Shown in pieces: positions 9,121 to 17,116 of a stretch of DNA of 64,000 nt. The notes beneath the pieces are model-generated. The model saw only the letters and a program-made list of their open reading frames with translations, did not search any database and had not been told where the DNA came from. The position numbers and the translations under genes were made by a program. Within the stretch, counting starts at the first letter, position 1. Every line of letters starts with the position of its first letter. Origin of the DNA: Polaribacter sejongensis (GTDB taxonomy: Bacteria; Bacteroidota; Bacteroidia; Flavobacteriales; Flavobacteriaceae); assembly GCF_038024065.1 (NCBI RefSeq), contig NZ_CP150667.1:2797501-2861500 (forward strand), written 5' to 3'.

Positions 9121-9555
9121 ATGACAATTGCCATTGGAAACGACCACGCTGGTACAGAATACAAATTCGAAATTATAAAACATTTAGAAGAAAAAGGATA
9201 TAAAGTTCTAAATTTTGGAACCGATACAAATGATTCTATGGATTATCCGGATGCAATACATCCAACAGCAGATGCTGTAGAAAGTGGTAAAGCAGAAATG
9301 GGTATTATTTTATGTGGTTCTGGTAACGGAGCTCAAATGACCGCTAATAAACACCAAGGCATTAGAGCTGCTTTGTGTTGGAATAATGAATTGGTTGCAT
9401 TAACAAGACAACATAACAATGCAAATGTTCTTACAATTCCTGCACGTTTTGTTTCTTTACAACAAGCTATTGGTTTTGTAGATGTTTTTCTTTCTACAGA
9501 GTTTGAAGGTGGTAGACATGGAGATAGAGTAAATAAAATTTCTTGTGCAGGATAA
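9121..9555 (+). CDS. rpiB: Ribose 5-phosphate isomerase B
   Basis: 144 residues, typical for RpiB/LacAB isomerases. It interconverts ribose 5-phosphate and ribulose 5-phosphate in the non-oxidative pentose phosphate pathway. Visible features are the N-terminal IAIGNDHAGTEYK with Asp8 and His9, the GIILCGSGNGAQMTANK loop with the catalytic Cys65, and HNNANVLTIPARF with a phosphate-binding region after it. Start chosen at the ATG 30 bases after the -7 box. A strong terminator follows. Confidence 0.95.
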   Translation: MTIAIGNDHAGTEYKFEIIKHLEEKGYKVLNFGTDTNDSMDYPDAIHPTADAVESGKAEMGIILCGSGNGAQMTANKHQGIRAALCWNNELVALTRQHNNANVLTIPARFVSLQQAIGFVDVFLSTEFEGGRHGDRVNKISCAG

Positions 9556-9595
9556 TTATTAAATATTCTTGATACAAAATTTATAAAAAATAAAT

Positions 9596-9636
9596 AAAAA
9601 TCACTCGACCTTACTATTAGTTCGAGTGATTTTTTC
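9596..9636 (+). terminator. Terminator after rpiB
   Basis: ATCACTCGA (9600-9608) pairs with TCGAGTGAT (9622-9630), flanked by A and T runs. The TCACTCGA stem sequence is also found in the nirB-nirD hairpin at 59742-59865. Confidence 0.8.
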
Positions 9637-9653
9637 TTTCAAATTGATATAAT

Positions 9654-10094
9654 ATGGACTTTATAATAAAATCTTTTTCAGAATTAAATACTACAGAGTT
9701 GTATAATATACTTCAATTACGATCTGAAGTTTTTGTGGTAGAACAAGACTGTGTATACCAAGATGTAGATTTTAAAGATCAAAAAGCATTACATGTTTTT
9801 GGATTAAAAGAGGATAAAATAATTGCATATACACGTATTTTTAAACCAGGAGTTTATTTTAAAAATGCCAGTATTGGTAGGGTAGTAGTTGCTGCTAACG
9901 AACGTAAATACGGTTTTGGACATGATTTAATAAAAGCTTCTATTAAAGCCATTAAAACTCATTTTAAGGTAGATGAAATTACAATTTCTGCTCAAAAATA
10001 TTTAAAGAAATTCTATGAAACGCATCAATTTATTCAAGTAGGCGAGGAGTACTTAGAAGATGGTATTCCGCATATTAGAATGGATAGAGAATAA
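9654..10094 (+). CDS. GNAT family N-acetyltransferase, ElaA-like
   Basis: 146 residues, close to E. coli ElaA in length. It opens with FSELNTTELYNILQLRSEVFVVEQ, of which LRSEVFVVEQ is the ElaA signature, followed by the acetyl-CoA binding strand-loop ASIGRVVVAANERKYGFG (about residues 79-96), where GRVVV and the basic loop contact the CoA pyrophosphate. The substrate of ElaA proteins is unknown. It lies 18 bases after the rpiB terminator, and a repeat-rich region follows its stop. Confidence 0.88.
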   Translation: MDFIIKSFSELNTTELYNILQLRSEVFVVEQDCVYQDVDFKDQKALHVFGLKEDKIIAYTRIFKPGVYFKNASIGRVVVAANERKYGFGHDLIKASIKAIKTHFKVDEITISAQKYLKKFYETHQFIQVGEEYLEDGIPHIRMDRE

Positions 10095-10130
10095 TTAGTT
10101 TTTGTAGACACTCAGTTTAATATTTTTACT

Positions 10131-10335
10131 GTTATAGTATTTCTCCTTTCGTCGAAAAGACAATTTGAATGGTTCGTTATCCGTTCTGTATTAACCTGTT
10201 GTTTGTCATTTCGAAATGAGCTTTTTTGCCTTTCGACTTCGCTCAAGATAAACTAATGAGAAATTTCATAAAGTAGCTCAGTTTTTCGCTGGCTTTTTTA
10301 TGAAATTTTACCTTTGTAAAAGTGACAATTATTGT
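10131..10335. repeat. Dispersed repeat family 1, locus 1
   Basis: Between the convergent acetyltransferase and TonB receptor genes. It holds one arm in minus orientation (TTCTCCTTTCGTCGAAAAGACAA, in part, about 10141-10163) and one plus-orientation arm starting TTTGTCATTTCGAAATGAGC at 10202, with TGAGAAATTTCAT inside and a complementary end AAAGTGACAA near 10319-10328. The same blocks recur at 33872-34620, 53682-54150 and 62770-63007. Confidence 0.8.
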
Positions 10336-10347
10336 GTCTTTTATTGA

Positions 10348-12876
10348 TTAAAAATTGACTCTAAAGCTTAAATTAGGAGTAAAAGGCAAAGAATAATTGT
10401 TTATTCTATTTACATTATTTTTACTAGTTTCATCTACAATATAATAAGAATCTATAATGTTTTCCTTATCCGTTAAATTAGTAAAACCTAGACGAATAGT
10501 GGATTTTATAACATCAGAAAAATCAAAATTATAGCTTCCAGAAAGATCTAATCTAAAGAAATTATCTAACTTTTCTTGGTTAGGATTGTTATAATTTACA
10601 ATAGTTCTGTTACCACTTTTTATGGTTTCGTTTCCATCAATAGGTGTTGTATAAGGTTTACCAGAACGTAAAACTCCACCAAAAGAAATTTTAAAAAATT
10701 CAGTAAAATTATAGTTAAATGCTGCACTTAAAGAATGTGTAATATCTAAGCTATTAGAAAATGTTGTAGGATTAAAAATATCGAATGTATAATCGTTTTT
10801 AGCGTAGGTATAGCTTAGCCAAGTACTAATTTTTTCAGTTTGTTTGTTCACTAAAAACTCAACCCCTTTTACTTTATAATTTCCTATAGAATTTATGGCT
10901 TGCGTATTGTTATAAAAGCCTTGGTTTACAGCTGTAATTCCATTTGCTTTTTTATAAAAACCAGTAATATCTACATATAATTTGTTTTTAGAATATGCTG
11001 CTCCAAAAGAAGCCTGTTTACTTTTTATAATAGGTGTATTTTCATCATCAGAAAGAATCCATCTTCGTTTTTCTATTCCTAAAAAATTATCTTCAAAATC
11101 TATTTTTTGTGCTGTTGTTTGGTTTTTTAATTCGCCTTCTAATTTTACAGATAATTCTGTATTTAATTGCTGTCGGATGTTAATTCTAGGTTCTACAACA
11201 AATTTAGAAAACTGATCAAAGTAGTTTGCCCGAACTCCAAATCTTGCATAAGTATTTTTTTTATGATACTCAATTTCAGTATAAAAGGCACTTTTTAACA
11301 ACACATTTTTGTCTGTTTTAGAATATGTAGGTGCATTTACAGTTGTGGTATTTTTTATACCTATTTCATTTAATACCAATCCATTAGTAAAATGTAAAAC
11401 ATCAGAAATCTCATATTTAGAATTTAACTTTACTTCCGTTTCTAACACATTATTAAACTGCGTTTGATATTGATCTGAATCTTTATTATAATCTGTAGAA
11501 TTTATTCTATAATCAGAAAAAAAGAAAGATAAGTTGGTAGAAAATTTAGCATCCCAGTTTGCATGCCAGTTGATGTTTGCTCCTAAATTTTCTTGTTTTA
11601 AAGTACTATTTTCTTCAATTGTTGTCGTATTAGTAGTGTATTTTTCTTGATAGTCTAAATTGTTTTTTATATGAATAAAATTGGCTCTAATAGTATGATT
11701 GTAGCTAACATCATATAAAACTTTAAAAGAATAATCGTAGAAATAAAATTTAGAATCGGCGTTATTTATAGTACTTGATGAAATAGAATTATCTTGAAAA
11801 CTACGAGAGAAATAATTTTTATAAGTTGGAGTGTTAATAACATCTGTAAACGACCTTCTTGCAGAAATATGAGCTTCTAAATTCTTCTTTATAGGCACTT
11901 GTACAAAAGCATCTGCACTTAATAAATTAAAACCACCACCACCAGAAAGTTTATTTGTAATTTCATTAGATGTTTCCATTTTTATAGTTGAAGAAACCCC
12001 GTCTGAAAAAGCACTACTTGTTCCGTTTTTAGTAACAGATATTTTTTTTGTTAAATACGGATTATAAGCAGAAATAAGTCCAAAAAAATGACCTGAATGA
12101 TACATTTTTATACCATCCCAAAGCATTAAATTTTGATCATTTGTACCACCTCTTACGTTAATATTAGAAATACTTTCGTTTATACTTTCTATACCTGGTA
12201 GAATTTTAATTGTTTTTAAAATATCGGGTTCTATTAAACCTGGTAAAATTCCGAATTTTTCTGTGTCTAAAACTGTACTACCATCAGTATTTTTATGCAA
12301 ACCAGCGGTTAAAAACTTAGGCATTATAATTTCTGATAATTCCTCTGTTTCTTCTTCTAAAAATACTTCTTTGCAGTTAGAAGAAAACAACTCTTTAGCA
12401 GTAATAATCTTTGTTTTAAAACTGATAAAAGAAATTGTTAAAGTAGCATTAGCAGGTACATTTTTTAACTTAAAATTACCGTTATTATTAGTGGTTGTTC
12501 CTAATTTATAACCATTTACTTTTACAGAAGTTAAAAATAAAGGTTCTAAAGAGTTAGCATCTAAAACGGTTCCGCAGACAGAAATGTATTTATTTAAAAA
12601 TGAAACGGTTACATATCTATTGTCTAAAGTTTTAAATTGTAAAAAGGTTTCTTTATTTAAAAAAGAGAGTAGATTTTCTATTGAAATATCTTTTTTTGGT
12701 TGCTGTATAAAAATATTTTTTACATCATTATCAGAATAAGAAAATTTTATATCATAACTTTTTTCAAGCCCTAATAAAATTGATGTAAGTGGCTTTTTCT
12801 CTGAAGAATTTTGAGAAAATACAAGATTATTAGTCAGTATAAAACTGATAAAAAAAAGAAGATACTTATTTCTCAT
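10348..12876 (-). CDS. TonB-dependent outer membrane receptor with STN domain
   Basis: 842 residues from the ATG at 12876; this start gives a clean signal peptide (RNKYLLFFISFILTNNLVFSQ), while an in-frame ATG at 12906 would add ten residues ahead of it. Order: STN/secretin-like domain (about residues 25-90), carboxypeptidase-like Ig domain (about 95-180, VCGTVLDANSLEPL), plug (about 200-300, NINVRGGTNDQNLMLWDG), then a 22-stranded-type barrel ending in an aromatic residue (SFRVNF). It imports an unknown ligand using TonB energy. The STN domain is the part that usually signals to FecR, whose gene lies directly upstream and overlaps by 11 bases. No SusD partner is present, which argues against a glycan utilisation system. 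Confidence 0.9.
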   Translation of the reverse strand: MRNKYLLFFISFILTNNLVFSQNSSEKKPLTSILLGLEKSYDIKFSYSDNDVKNIFIQQPKKDISIENLLSFLNKETFLQFKTLDNRYVTVSFLNKYISVCGTVLDANSLEPLFLTSVKVNGYKLGTTTNNNGNFKLKNVPANATLTISFISFKTKIITAKELFSSNCKEVFLEEETEELSEIIMPKFLTAGLHKNTDGSTVLDTEKFGILPGLIEPDILKTIKILPGIESINESISNINVRGGTNDQNLMLWDGIKMYHSGHFFGLISAYNPYLTKKISVTKNGTSSAFSDGVSSTIKMETSNEITNKLSGGGGFNLLSADAFVQVPIKKNLEAHISARRSFTDVINTPTYKNYFSRSFQDNSISSSTINNADSKFYFYDYSFKVLYDVSYNHTIRANFIHIKNNLDYQEKYTTNTTTIEENSTLKQENLGANINWHANWDAKFSTNLSFFFSDYRINSTDYNKDSDQYQTQFNNVLETEVKLNSKYEISDVLHFTNGLVLNEIGIKNTTTVNAPTYSKTDKNVLLKSAFYTEIEYHKKNTYARFGVRANYFDQFSKFVVEPRINIRQQLNTELSVKLEGELKNQTTAQKIDFEDNFLGIEKRRWILSDDENTPIIKSKQASFGAAYSKNKLYVDITGFYKKANGITAVNQGFYNNTQAINSIGNYKVKGVEFLVNKQTEKISTWLSYTYAKNDYTFDIFNPTTFSNSLDITHSLSAAFNYNFTEFFKISFGGVLRSGKPYTTPIDGNETIKSGNRTIVNYNNPNQEKLDNFFRLDLSGSYNFDFSDVIKSTIRLGFTNLTDKENIIDSYYIVDETSKNNVNRINNYSLPFTPNLSFRVNF

Positions 12877-13786
12877 AATTAAAGATAGTAATTTTTTTAC
12901 CATCAATTTTATAAGATAACTGTAACGGAATTGTAACAGATTTTAAAGCGATATCTATATCTGTATGTGTAAAACCACCAGAATATAAAATATCTAAATC
13001 TACATTTGTAGTTTCAATAGTATACCCAAACTGATTTTCTATTTCTTCTAAAATAAAACGTAATGCTGTACTTTTAAAATTAGATTCTTTTTGCAACCAA
13101 GATTTCTCTTTAATATCAAAAGTATTGTTAATATCTACTACGCCATTTACTACTTTAAAAATAGATCCTCTAGGTAATTTAATCAAGCTATCTTTATAAA
13201 CAACGCTTACCAAACCTTCAAAGGTTTTTACTTCAAAATAATTTTCTCTTTCTTTTACATTAAATTGTGTTCCAAGTACTGTAACCCTACCAACTTCTGT
13301 ATTAACAGTAAACTTTTCTCCTTTTTGTACTTTAAAAAATGCTTCTCCGTCTAAGGTTAAATTTCTATTTTCTTGCCAACTATCTTTAGCATAAGAAATT
13401 TCTGAATTTGCATTTAATACCACCTCAGAATTATCTGGTAAATTAAAGTTTTTTGTTTCTGCAAAGGCTGTTTTATAAATAGCATTATCAGTATTATTAG
13501 AGATAAAAAAATATGAAGTTGTTAGTAAGACAACCACTGCTGCTGCATATTTATAGAGTTTCTTATAATTAAAAGGAATAACTTTTCCTTTTTTAGAGGT
13601 ATTTTCAGTTTTTAATTTAAAATCTGCCAAGGCTTTTTCTACATCAACTTTAGGAGCTTCTATTTGAGATGAATAATGTGCAATTTTTTCTAAAGTATTA
13701 AAATCTTTTGTTTCTTTTAAATGCGTTAGTTCTTCATCAGAAATTTCTCTGTTTAGCCATTTTAATATGTCTTTTTCTTTTTTCAT
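12866..13786 (-). CDS. FecR-family anti-sigma factor / sigma regulator
   Basis: 306 residues. The cytoplasmic N-terminal part (about 1-85) should bind the sigma factor; one membrane helix lies at about 91-108 (AAAVVVLLTTSYFFI); the periplasmic FecR domain follows at about 115-210 (LPDNSEVVLNANSEISY, VLGTQFNVKERENYFEVKTFEG) and a DUF4974-type C-terminal domain at about 235-302. It relays receptor occupancy from the outer membrane to the ECF sigma factor. It sits 60 bases downstream of the sigma gene and overlaps the receptor gene, the standard fecI-fecR-fecA order. Confidence 0.93.
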   Translation of the reverse strand: MKKEKDILKWLNREISDEELTHLKETKDFNTLEKIAHYSSQIEAPKVDVEKALADFKLKTENTSKKGKVIPFNYKKLYKYAAAVVVLLTTSYFFISNNTDNAIYKTAFAETKNFNLPDNSEVVLNANSEISYAKDSWQENRNLTLDGEAFFKVQKGEKFTVNTEVGRVTVLGTQFNVKERENYFEVKTFEGLVSVVYKDSLIKLPRGSIFKVVNGVVDINNTFDIKEKSWLQKESNFKSTALRFILEEIENQFGYTIETTNVDLDILYSGGFTHTDIDIALKSVTIPLQLSYKIDGKKITIFNYEK

Positions 13787-13846
13787 TGTATTGTACTTCT
13801 ATATATAAAACAACTAATCAGTAGTTTACCCTACCTTAAATTGATA

Positions 13847-14356
13847 TTAAATTCCGTCTATTTTAGTTCTTAACTTTTTTAATGCTGATGACATTCGTTT
13901 TTCTACTGCTTTTTGAGATATTTCTAACGTTTCAGCAATTTCTCTGTATTTTTTTCCATCAATCCTATTCATCAAAAAAACTTCACGTTCTCCTTCTGTT
14001 AGACCTGCAATAGCATTTTTTAGTTTGTCTTTAAACTCTTCTTCTTCTAATAAATAATCTGGACTTTGGTTATTAACATCTAAATAAGGACTGCTTTTTG
14101 CATACTCAAAAACTACTTTTTGATGTTTTACTTTATTTAGAAAAAGATTGTTAATAACTGTAAATAAGTACGACTTGGCTTTTGTAAAATCTACTTTAGA
14201 ACAATGTTCCCATATTTTTATAAAGGCTTCTTGTACTAAATCTAAAGAAGCATTTTTATCACCAGATTTATAATAAGCAAAATTACTTGCAGACTGAATA
14301 TGAGAAGTATAAAACTCATTAAAATTGATTTCATCACAAAGAGATTTATCAGTCAT
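13847..14356 (-). CDS. ECF RNA polymerase sigma factor (FecI-like)
   Basis: 169 residues. Region 2 spans about 20-88 (FAYYKSGDKNASLDLVQEAFIKIWEH, in which DLVQEAFIKIWEH is the -10 binding helix) and region 4 about 112-165 with the helix-turn-helix YREIAETLEISQKAVEKRMS. It directs RNA polymerase to the receptor operon and perhaps to the divergent lipoprotein genes. First gene of the operon; a TAnnTTTG box lies 41 bases upstream. Confidence 0.94.
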   Translation of the reverse strand: MTDKSLCDEINFNEFYTSHIQSASNFAYYKSGDKNASLDLVQEAFIKIWEHCSKVDFTKAKSYLFTVINNLFLNKVKHQKVVFEYAKSSPYLDVNNQSPDYLLEEEEFKDKLKNAIAGLTEGEREVFLMNRIDGKKYREIAETLEISQKAVEKRMSSALKKLRTKIDGI

Positions 14357-14396
14357 ATTAAGGGGATTAAATAAAAAATATAATTTTTTTTGAGGA

Positions 14397-14404
14397 CAAA
14401 GGTA
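14397..14404 (-). promoter_or_regulatory. -7 box of the ECF sigma operon
   Basis: TACCTTTG on the minus strand fits TAnnTTTG and lies 41 bases upstream of the sigma factor ATG. Confidence 0.5.
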
Positions 14405-14421
14405 GGGTAAATAAATGTTTA

Positions 14422-14499
14422 GTTGTTTTACTTACAGGACAGCAATAATATAGCTATTCAAAAAATAAGTAAGATAAATAGTTACTGTTGTTTTACTTA
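14422..14499 (+). promoter_or_regulatory. Direct repeat GTTGTTTTACTTA in the divergent promoter region
   Basis: GTTGTTTTACTTA occurs at 14422-14434 and again at 14487-14499, 65 bases apart and in the same orientation, in the 179 bases between the sigma operon and the divergent lipoprotein gene. The second copy ends 37 bases before the lipoprotein start. It could be a regulator or ECF-type -35 site. Confidence 0.4.
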
Positions 14500-14535
14500 T
14501 AAATACAAAAAAAAAAAATATCAAAATTTATTATT

Positions 14536-15588
14536 ATGAAATCATTAAAATTATTTACTGCAATTGCGTTGACTGCAATATTAGGTTTTACATCTTGTCA
14601 GTCTAACGAAAGTGAAGAAGTAGGTACAAACCCAAATACAAATTCCTCTACATCTCCAACAGCTTCAAATTATGAAAGAGCAGCTAAAAATAATGGTTCT
14701 GAAGATGACTTTTTAGACGGAAACGCATGTACTGAGTTGTTATTTCCATTAACAGCAACTGTAAACGGAAAACAAATTACGCTTATTAGTAAATTAGATT
14801 TCTCTACAGTTTTAAACATAATGGGAGAGTTTAATGACGATAGTGATGCTGTAACTTTTAATTTTCCTATTCGTGTAAAAACGAGTAATTATACAGAGGT
14901 AATTGTAAATAACCAAGCAGAATTAGATGCTTTAAAGGAAGAATGTGAGCAAGCAGAAGAAGTTGGAAAAGATGCTATTTCTTGTATTGATATTAATTTT
15001 CCGGTAACGATGTTAACTTATAGTATAAGTTTAGAACAAACAGGAACCGTAGTTCTAGAATCACAAGAACAATTGTATACGTTTATGACAGATTTACAAT
15101 CTGATGAGTTATTTGCTGTAAATTATCCAATAAATGTAACCTTAAGTAACGGTACTTCAACAGAAATTAATAGTGATACAGAGTTTCAAAATGCGGTTTC
15201 TGAATGTGTACAATATGAAGAAGAAAAAGATGAAGCAAAAGAAACGGCAGTAGAAGTAGAGGCTATTTTAACAGGAACTAAATTTAAAGTAGAATCATTT
15301 GTTACAGCAGGTGTAGATACTGCAAATGAGTATGCAGATTGGTCTATAGAATTTACAAACGACTTAAAAGTTGTAGCCAAAGATGTAGTAAATGCAACGT
15401 TAAATGAAGTTGAAGGAACCTATACTGTAAGTTCTGAAATAGAAGCCTTTGTAACTATTGATTTTGCAAGTAATACAACAGTAAGTGCATTAGGTAATGA
15501 TTGGGTTGTCACTAATTATAGCAGTGCATTAATTACTTTAAAAAGTAAAACTGATGCTTCTGTAACTTTAGCTTTTAAGAAAATTTAA
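14536..15588 (+). CDS. Lipoprotein with two tandem repeats, function unknown
   Basis: 350 residues. Signal peptide with lipobox LGFTSC (lipidated Cys21), then a Ser/Thr/Asn-rich linker to about residue 60. Two related domains follow: about 65-137 and 150-224. Each starts at a Cys, has an FP (FPLT, FPVT) strand, later an (FP/YP)I strand (FNFPIRV, VNYPINV), a Ser/Thr-rich TE pair, and ends in an EC (KEEC, SEC), so each domain could hold a disulfide. A C-terminal region (about 243-350, TGTKFKVESFVTAG, WSIEFTNDLKVVA) resembles small lipocalin-like beta domains. Probably surface or periplasmic. First of a three-gene group divergent from the ECF sigma operon. Confidence 0.85.
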   Translation: MKSLKLFTAIALTAILGFTSCQSNESEEVGTNPNTNSSTSPTASNYERAAKNNGSEDDFLDGNACTELLFPLTATVNGKQITLISKLDFSTVLNIMGEFNDDSDAVTFNFPIRVKTSNYTEVIVNNQAELDALKEECEQAEEVGKDAISCIDINFPVTMLTYSISLEQTGTVVLESQEQLYTFMTDLQSDELFAVNYPINVTLSNGTSTEINSDTEFQNAVSECVQYEEEKDEAKETAVEVEAILTGTKFKVESFVTAGVDTANEYADWSIEFTNDLKVVAKDVVNATLNEVEGTYTVSSEIEAFVTIDFASNTTVSALGNDWVVTNYSSALITLKSKTDASVTLAFKKI

Positions 15589-15624
15589 AAGATTATTAAG
15601 TAATAAATATAGTTAGTTGATGAT

Positions 15625-15674
15625 AACTTTGCAGCTATTGACCCTATACCCCTAAAGTAATAGCTGTAAAGTTT
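15625..15674 (+). other. Intergenic hairpin between the lipoprotein and metalloprotease genes
   Basis: AACTTTGCAGCTATT (15625-15639) is complementary to AATAGCTGTAAAGTT (15659-15673), 15 base pairs with one G-U, around a 19-base loop that is rich in C on this strand. T residues follow (TTTTAAT), so it may act as a weak terminator or processing site. Confidence 0.5.
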
Positions 15675-15687
15675 TAATAAAACCAGA

Positions 15688-16470
15688 ATGAAAAATATTC
15701 TTTTAAAAGTAATTTTAGTTTGCAGTATTTTATTTTCTTGTTCTTCTAAAGAAGATGAAATAATAGATAATGAAACTGGTAACTTAATAAATGTAAGTAC
15801 AAACAGACAAGTAACAGGTTCTTCTGCAAACGATTTACTTTCTGGAGGTATTTTAAAAAAAATGATTGTAGAAATTGCATATATAGAAGGTTTTAAACCC
15901 TCTGAAACAGCTATAAATAATTTTAAAAATTTTATTACAAGTAGAACTAATAAACCAGAAGGAGTAACCTTTATAACTCAAGAAATTTCTTTTACGGATA
16001 AAGAAGCATATACTTTAGAAGAAGTAGTAGCTCTAGAAAAAGAGCATAGAACTAAATACAGTTCAGATACAACCATTGCTCTTTGGGTATTATTTGTAAA
16101 CGGAAAATCTTCTAAAGATACCAGTTCTAGTGCTATTTTAGGCGCTGCATATTGGAACACTTCTTTTGTTATTTATGAAGAAACGCTTCATGGTTTAAGC
16201 AATGGTGCTTTTGAACCTGAAAGGAGTTTATTAGAGTCCTCAGTAATTAATCATGAATTTGGTCATCTCTTAGGATTAACAAATTTAGGAAGTGAATTAC
16301 AAAGTAATCATGAAGATACAGAACATCCAAAACACTGTATCGAAGAAGATTGTTTAATGTATTGGGCAGCAGAAACAAGCCAAGGAATAGGCAATATGCT
16401 TTCTGGAGGACAAGTACCAACATTAGACGCACAATGTTTAGAAGATTTAAAAGCCAATGGTGGCAAATAA
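15688..16470 (+). CDS. Surface lipoprotein zinc metalloprotease (HEFGH type)
   Basis: 260 residues. Lipobox LFSC at Cys18. The catalytic motif HEFGHLLGLTN spans 189-199, with His189, Glu190 and His193. In metzincins the third zinc ligand is a His or Asp at the position that is Asn199 here. Later candidates are His208, His213 and His216, followed by Cys217, Cys222 and a Met-turn-like CLMYW with Met224. The C-terminal Cys pair and CLMYW suggest a Bacteroidota-specific branch of gluzincin/metzincin-like lipoproteins. The substrate is unknown. It follows the repeat lipoprotein and is closely followed by a beta-barrel gene. Confidence 0.85.
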   Translation: MKNILLKVILVCSILFSCSSKEDEIIDNETGNLINVSTNRQVTGSSANDLLSGGILKKMIVEIAYIEGFKPSETAINNFKNFITSRTNKPEGVTFITQEISFTDKEAYTLEEVVALEKEHRTKYSSDTTIALWVLFVNGKSSKDTSSSAILGAAYWNTSFVIYEETLHGLSNGAFEPERSLLESSVINHEFGHLLGLTNLGSELQSNHEDTEHPKHCIEEDCLMYWAAETSQGIGNMLSGGQVPTLDAQCLEDLKANGGK

Positions 16471-16486
16471 TTTTAAAAATAGAAAA

Positions 16487-17074
16487 ATGAAAACAATATA
16501 TATTACAATGGCATTAATGATTACAAGTGTATTATCATTAAATGCGCAAGACAGTAAAAACAAAGCAACAGCAGGTATTAAAGGAGGATATAATATGTCT
16601 TCTGTAAGTTTTGATGGTAGCTCGGAAACAGATAGATTACACGGGTATCATATAGGTATTTATGGAGAATCTTTTATAGGTAAATTTCTCTCTATTCAAC
16701 CAGAAATTTTGTACTCTAAACAGGGTTATAAAATTATAGATGGATCTAGTACGTATACCCAAAAACTAGACTATATAAATGTGCCATTGATGTTAAAATT
16801 ATACCCTGTAAAAAGTTTCTTTTTAGAAGCAGGACCACAAATAGGCTTTTCAATTTCACATAAAGAAACCTTTGAAAGTGGTTTTATTTTATATGATACC
16901 GAAAAAGAATTTGATCCTAATAATTTTGATTGGGGTGTGAATGTAGGTGCTGGTTTTAAAAGTGATTCAGGCGTTAGTTTAGGTGTTAGATACCATTTAG
17001 GTCAAAATGATATTTATGATGAAGACAAGCCTAAAAATAGAGTTTGGCAACTTTATGTAGGATTCGATTTTTAA
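16487..17074 (+). CDS. Outer membrane beta-barrel protein (PorT-like)
   Basis: 195 residues from the ATG at 16487. An upstream ATG at 16457 lies inside the previous gene and would put ten polar residues before the signal peptide (KTIYITMALMITSVLSLNAQ), so the later start is preferred. The mature part is made of alternating amphipathic strands (AGIKGGYNMSSVSF, FLSIQPEILYSKQGYKI, YINVPLMLKLYPV, FFLEAGPQIGFSI) and ends in an aromatic residue (GFDF), as expected of the PorT / OMP_b-brl_2 fold. It is 16 bases after the metalloprotease, most likely in the same transcript. Confidence 0.88.
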   Translation: MKTIYITMALMITSVLSLNAQDSKNKATAGIKGGYNMSSVSFDGSSETDRLHGYHIGIYGESFIGKFLSIQPEILYSKQGYKIIDGSSTYTQKLDYINVPLMLKLYPVKSFFLEAGPQIGFSISHKETFESGFILYDTEKEFDPNNFDWGVNVGAGFKSDSGVSLGVRYHLGQNDIYDEDKPKNRVWQLYVGFDF

Positions 17075-17078
17075 ACAT

Positions 17079-17116
17079 AAAAAAGGGAGATAAATTAATT
17101 TTTATCTCCCTTTTTT
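17079..17116. terminator. Bidirectional terminator between the beta-barrel gene and a small ORF
   Basis: AAAAAAGGGAGATAAA (17079-17094) pairs with TTTATCTCCCTTTTTT (17101-17116), loop of 6 bases. On the minus strand it overlaps the last codons of the small ORF at 17095-17208. Confidence 0.85.

Noticed and set aside
10982..12511. Plus-strand frames inside the TonB receptor gene
   Set aside because: Antisense shadows of a convincing coding region with no signal, domain or start context of their own.
12877..12906. TonB receptor start at 12906
   Set aside because: It would place ten residues before the signal peptide and enlarge the overlap with fecR; the ATG at 12876 fits better.
16457..16486. 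Beta-barrel protein start at 16457
   Set aside because: It lies within the end of the protease gene and adds polar residues before the signal peptide.
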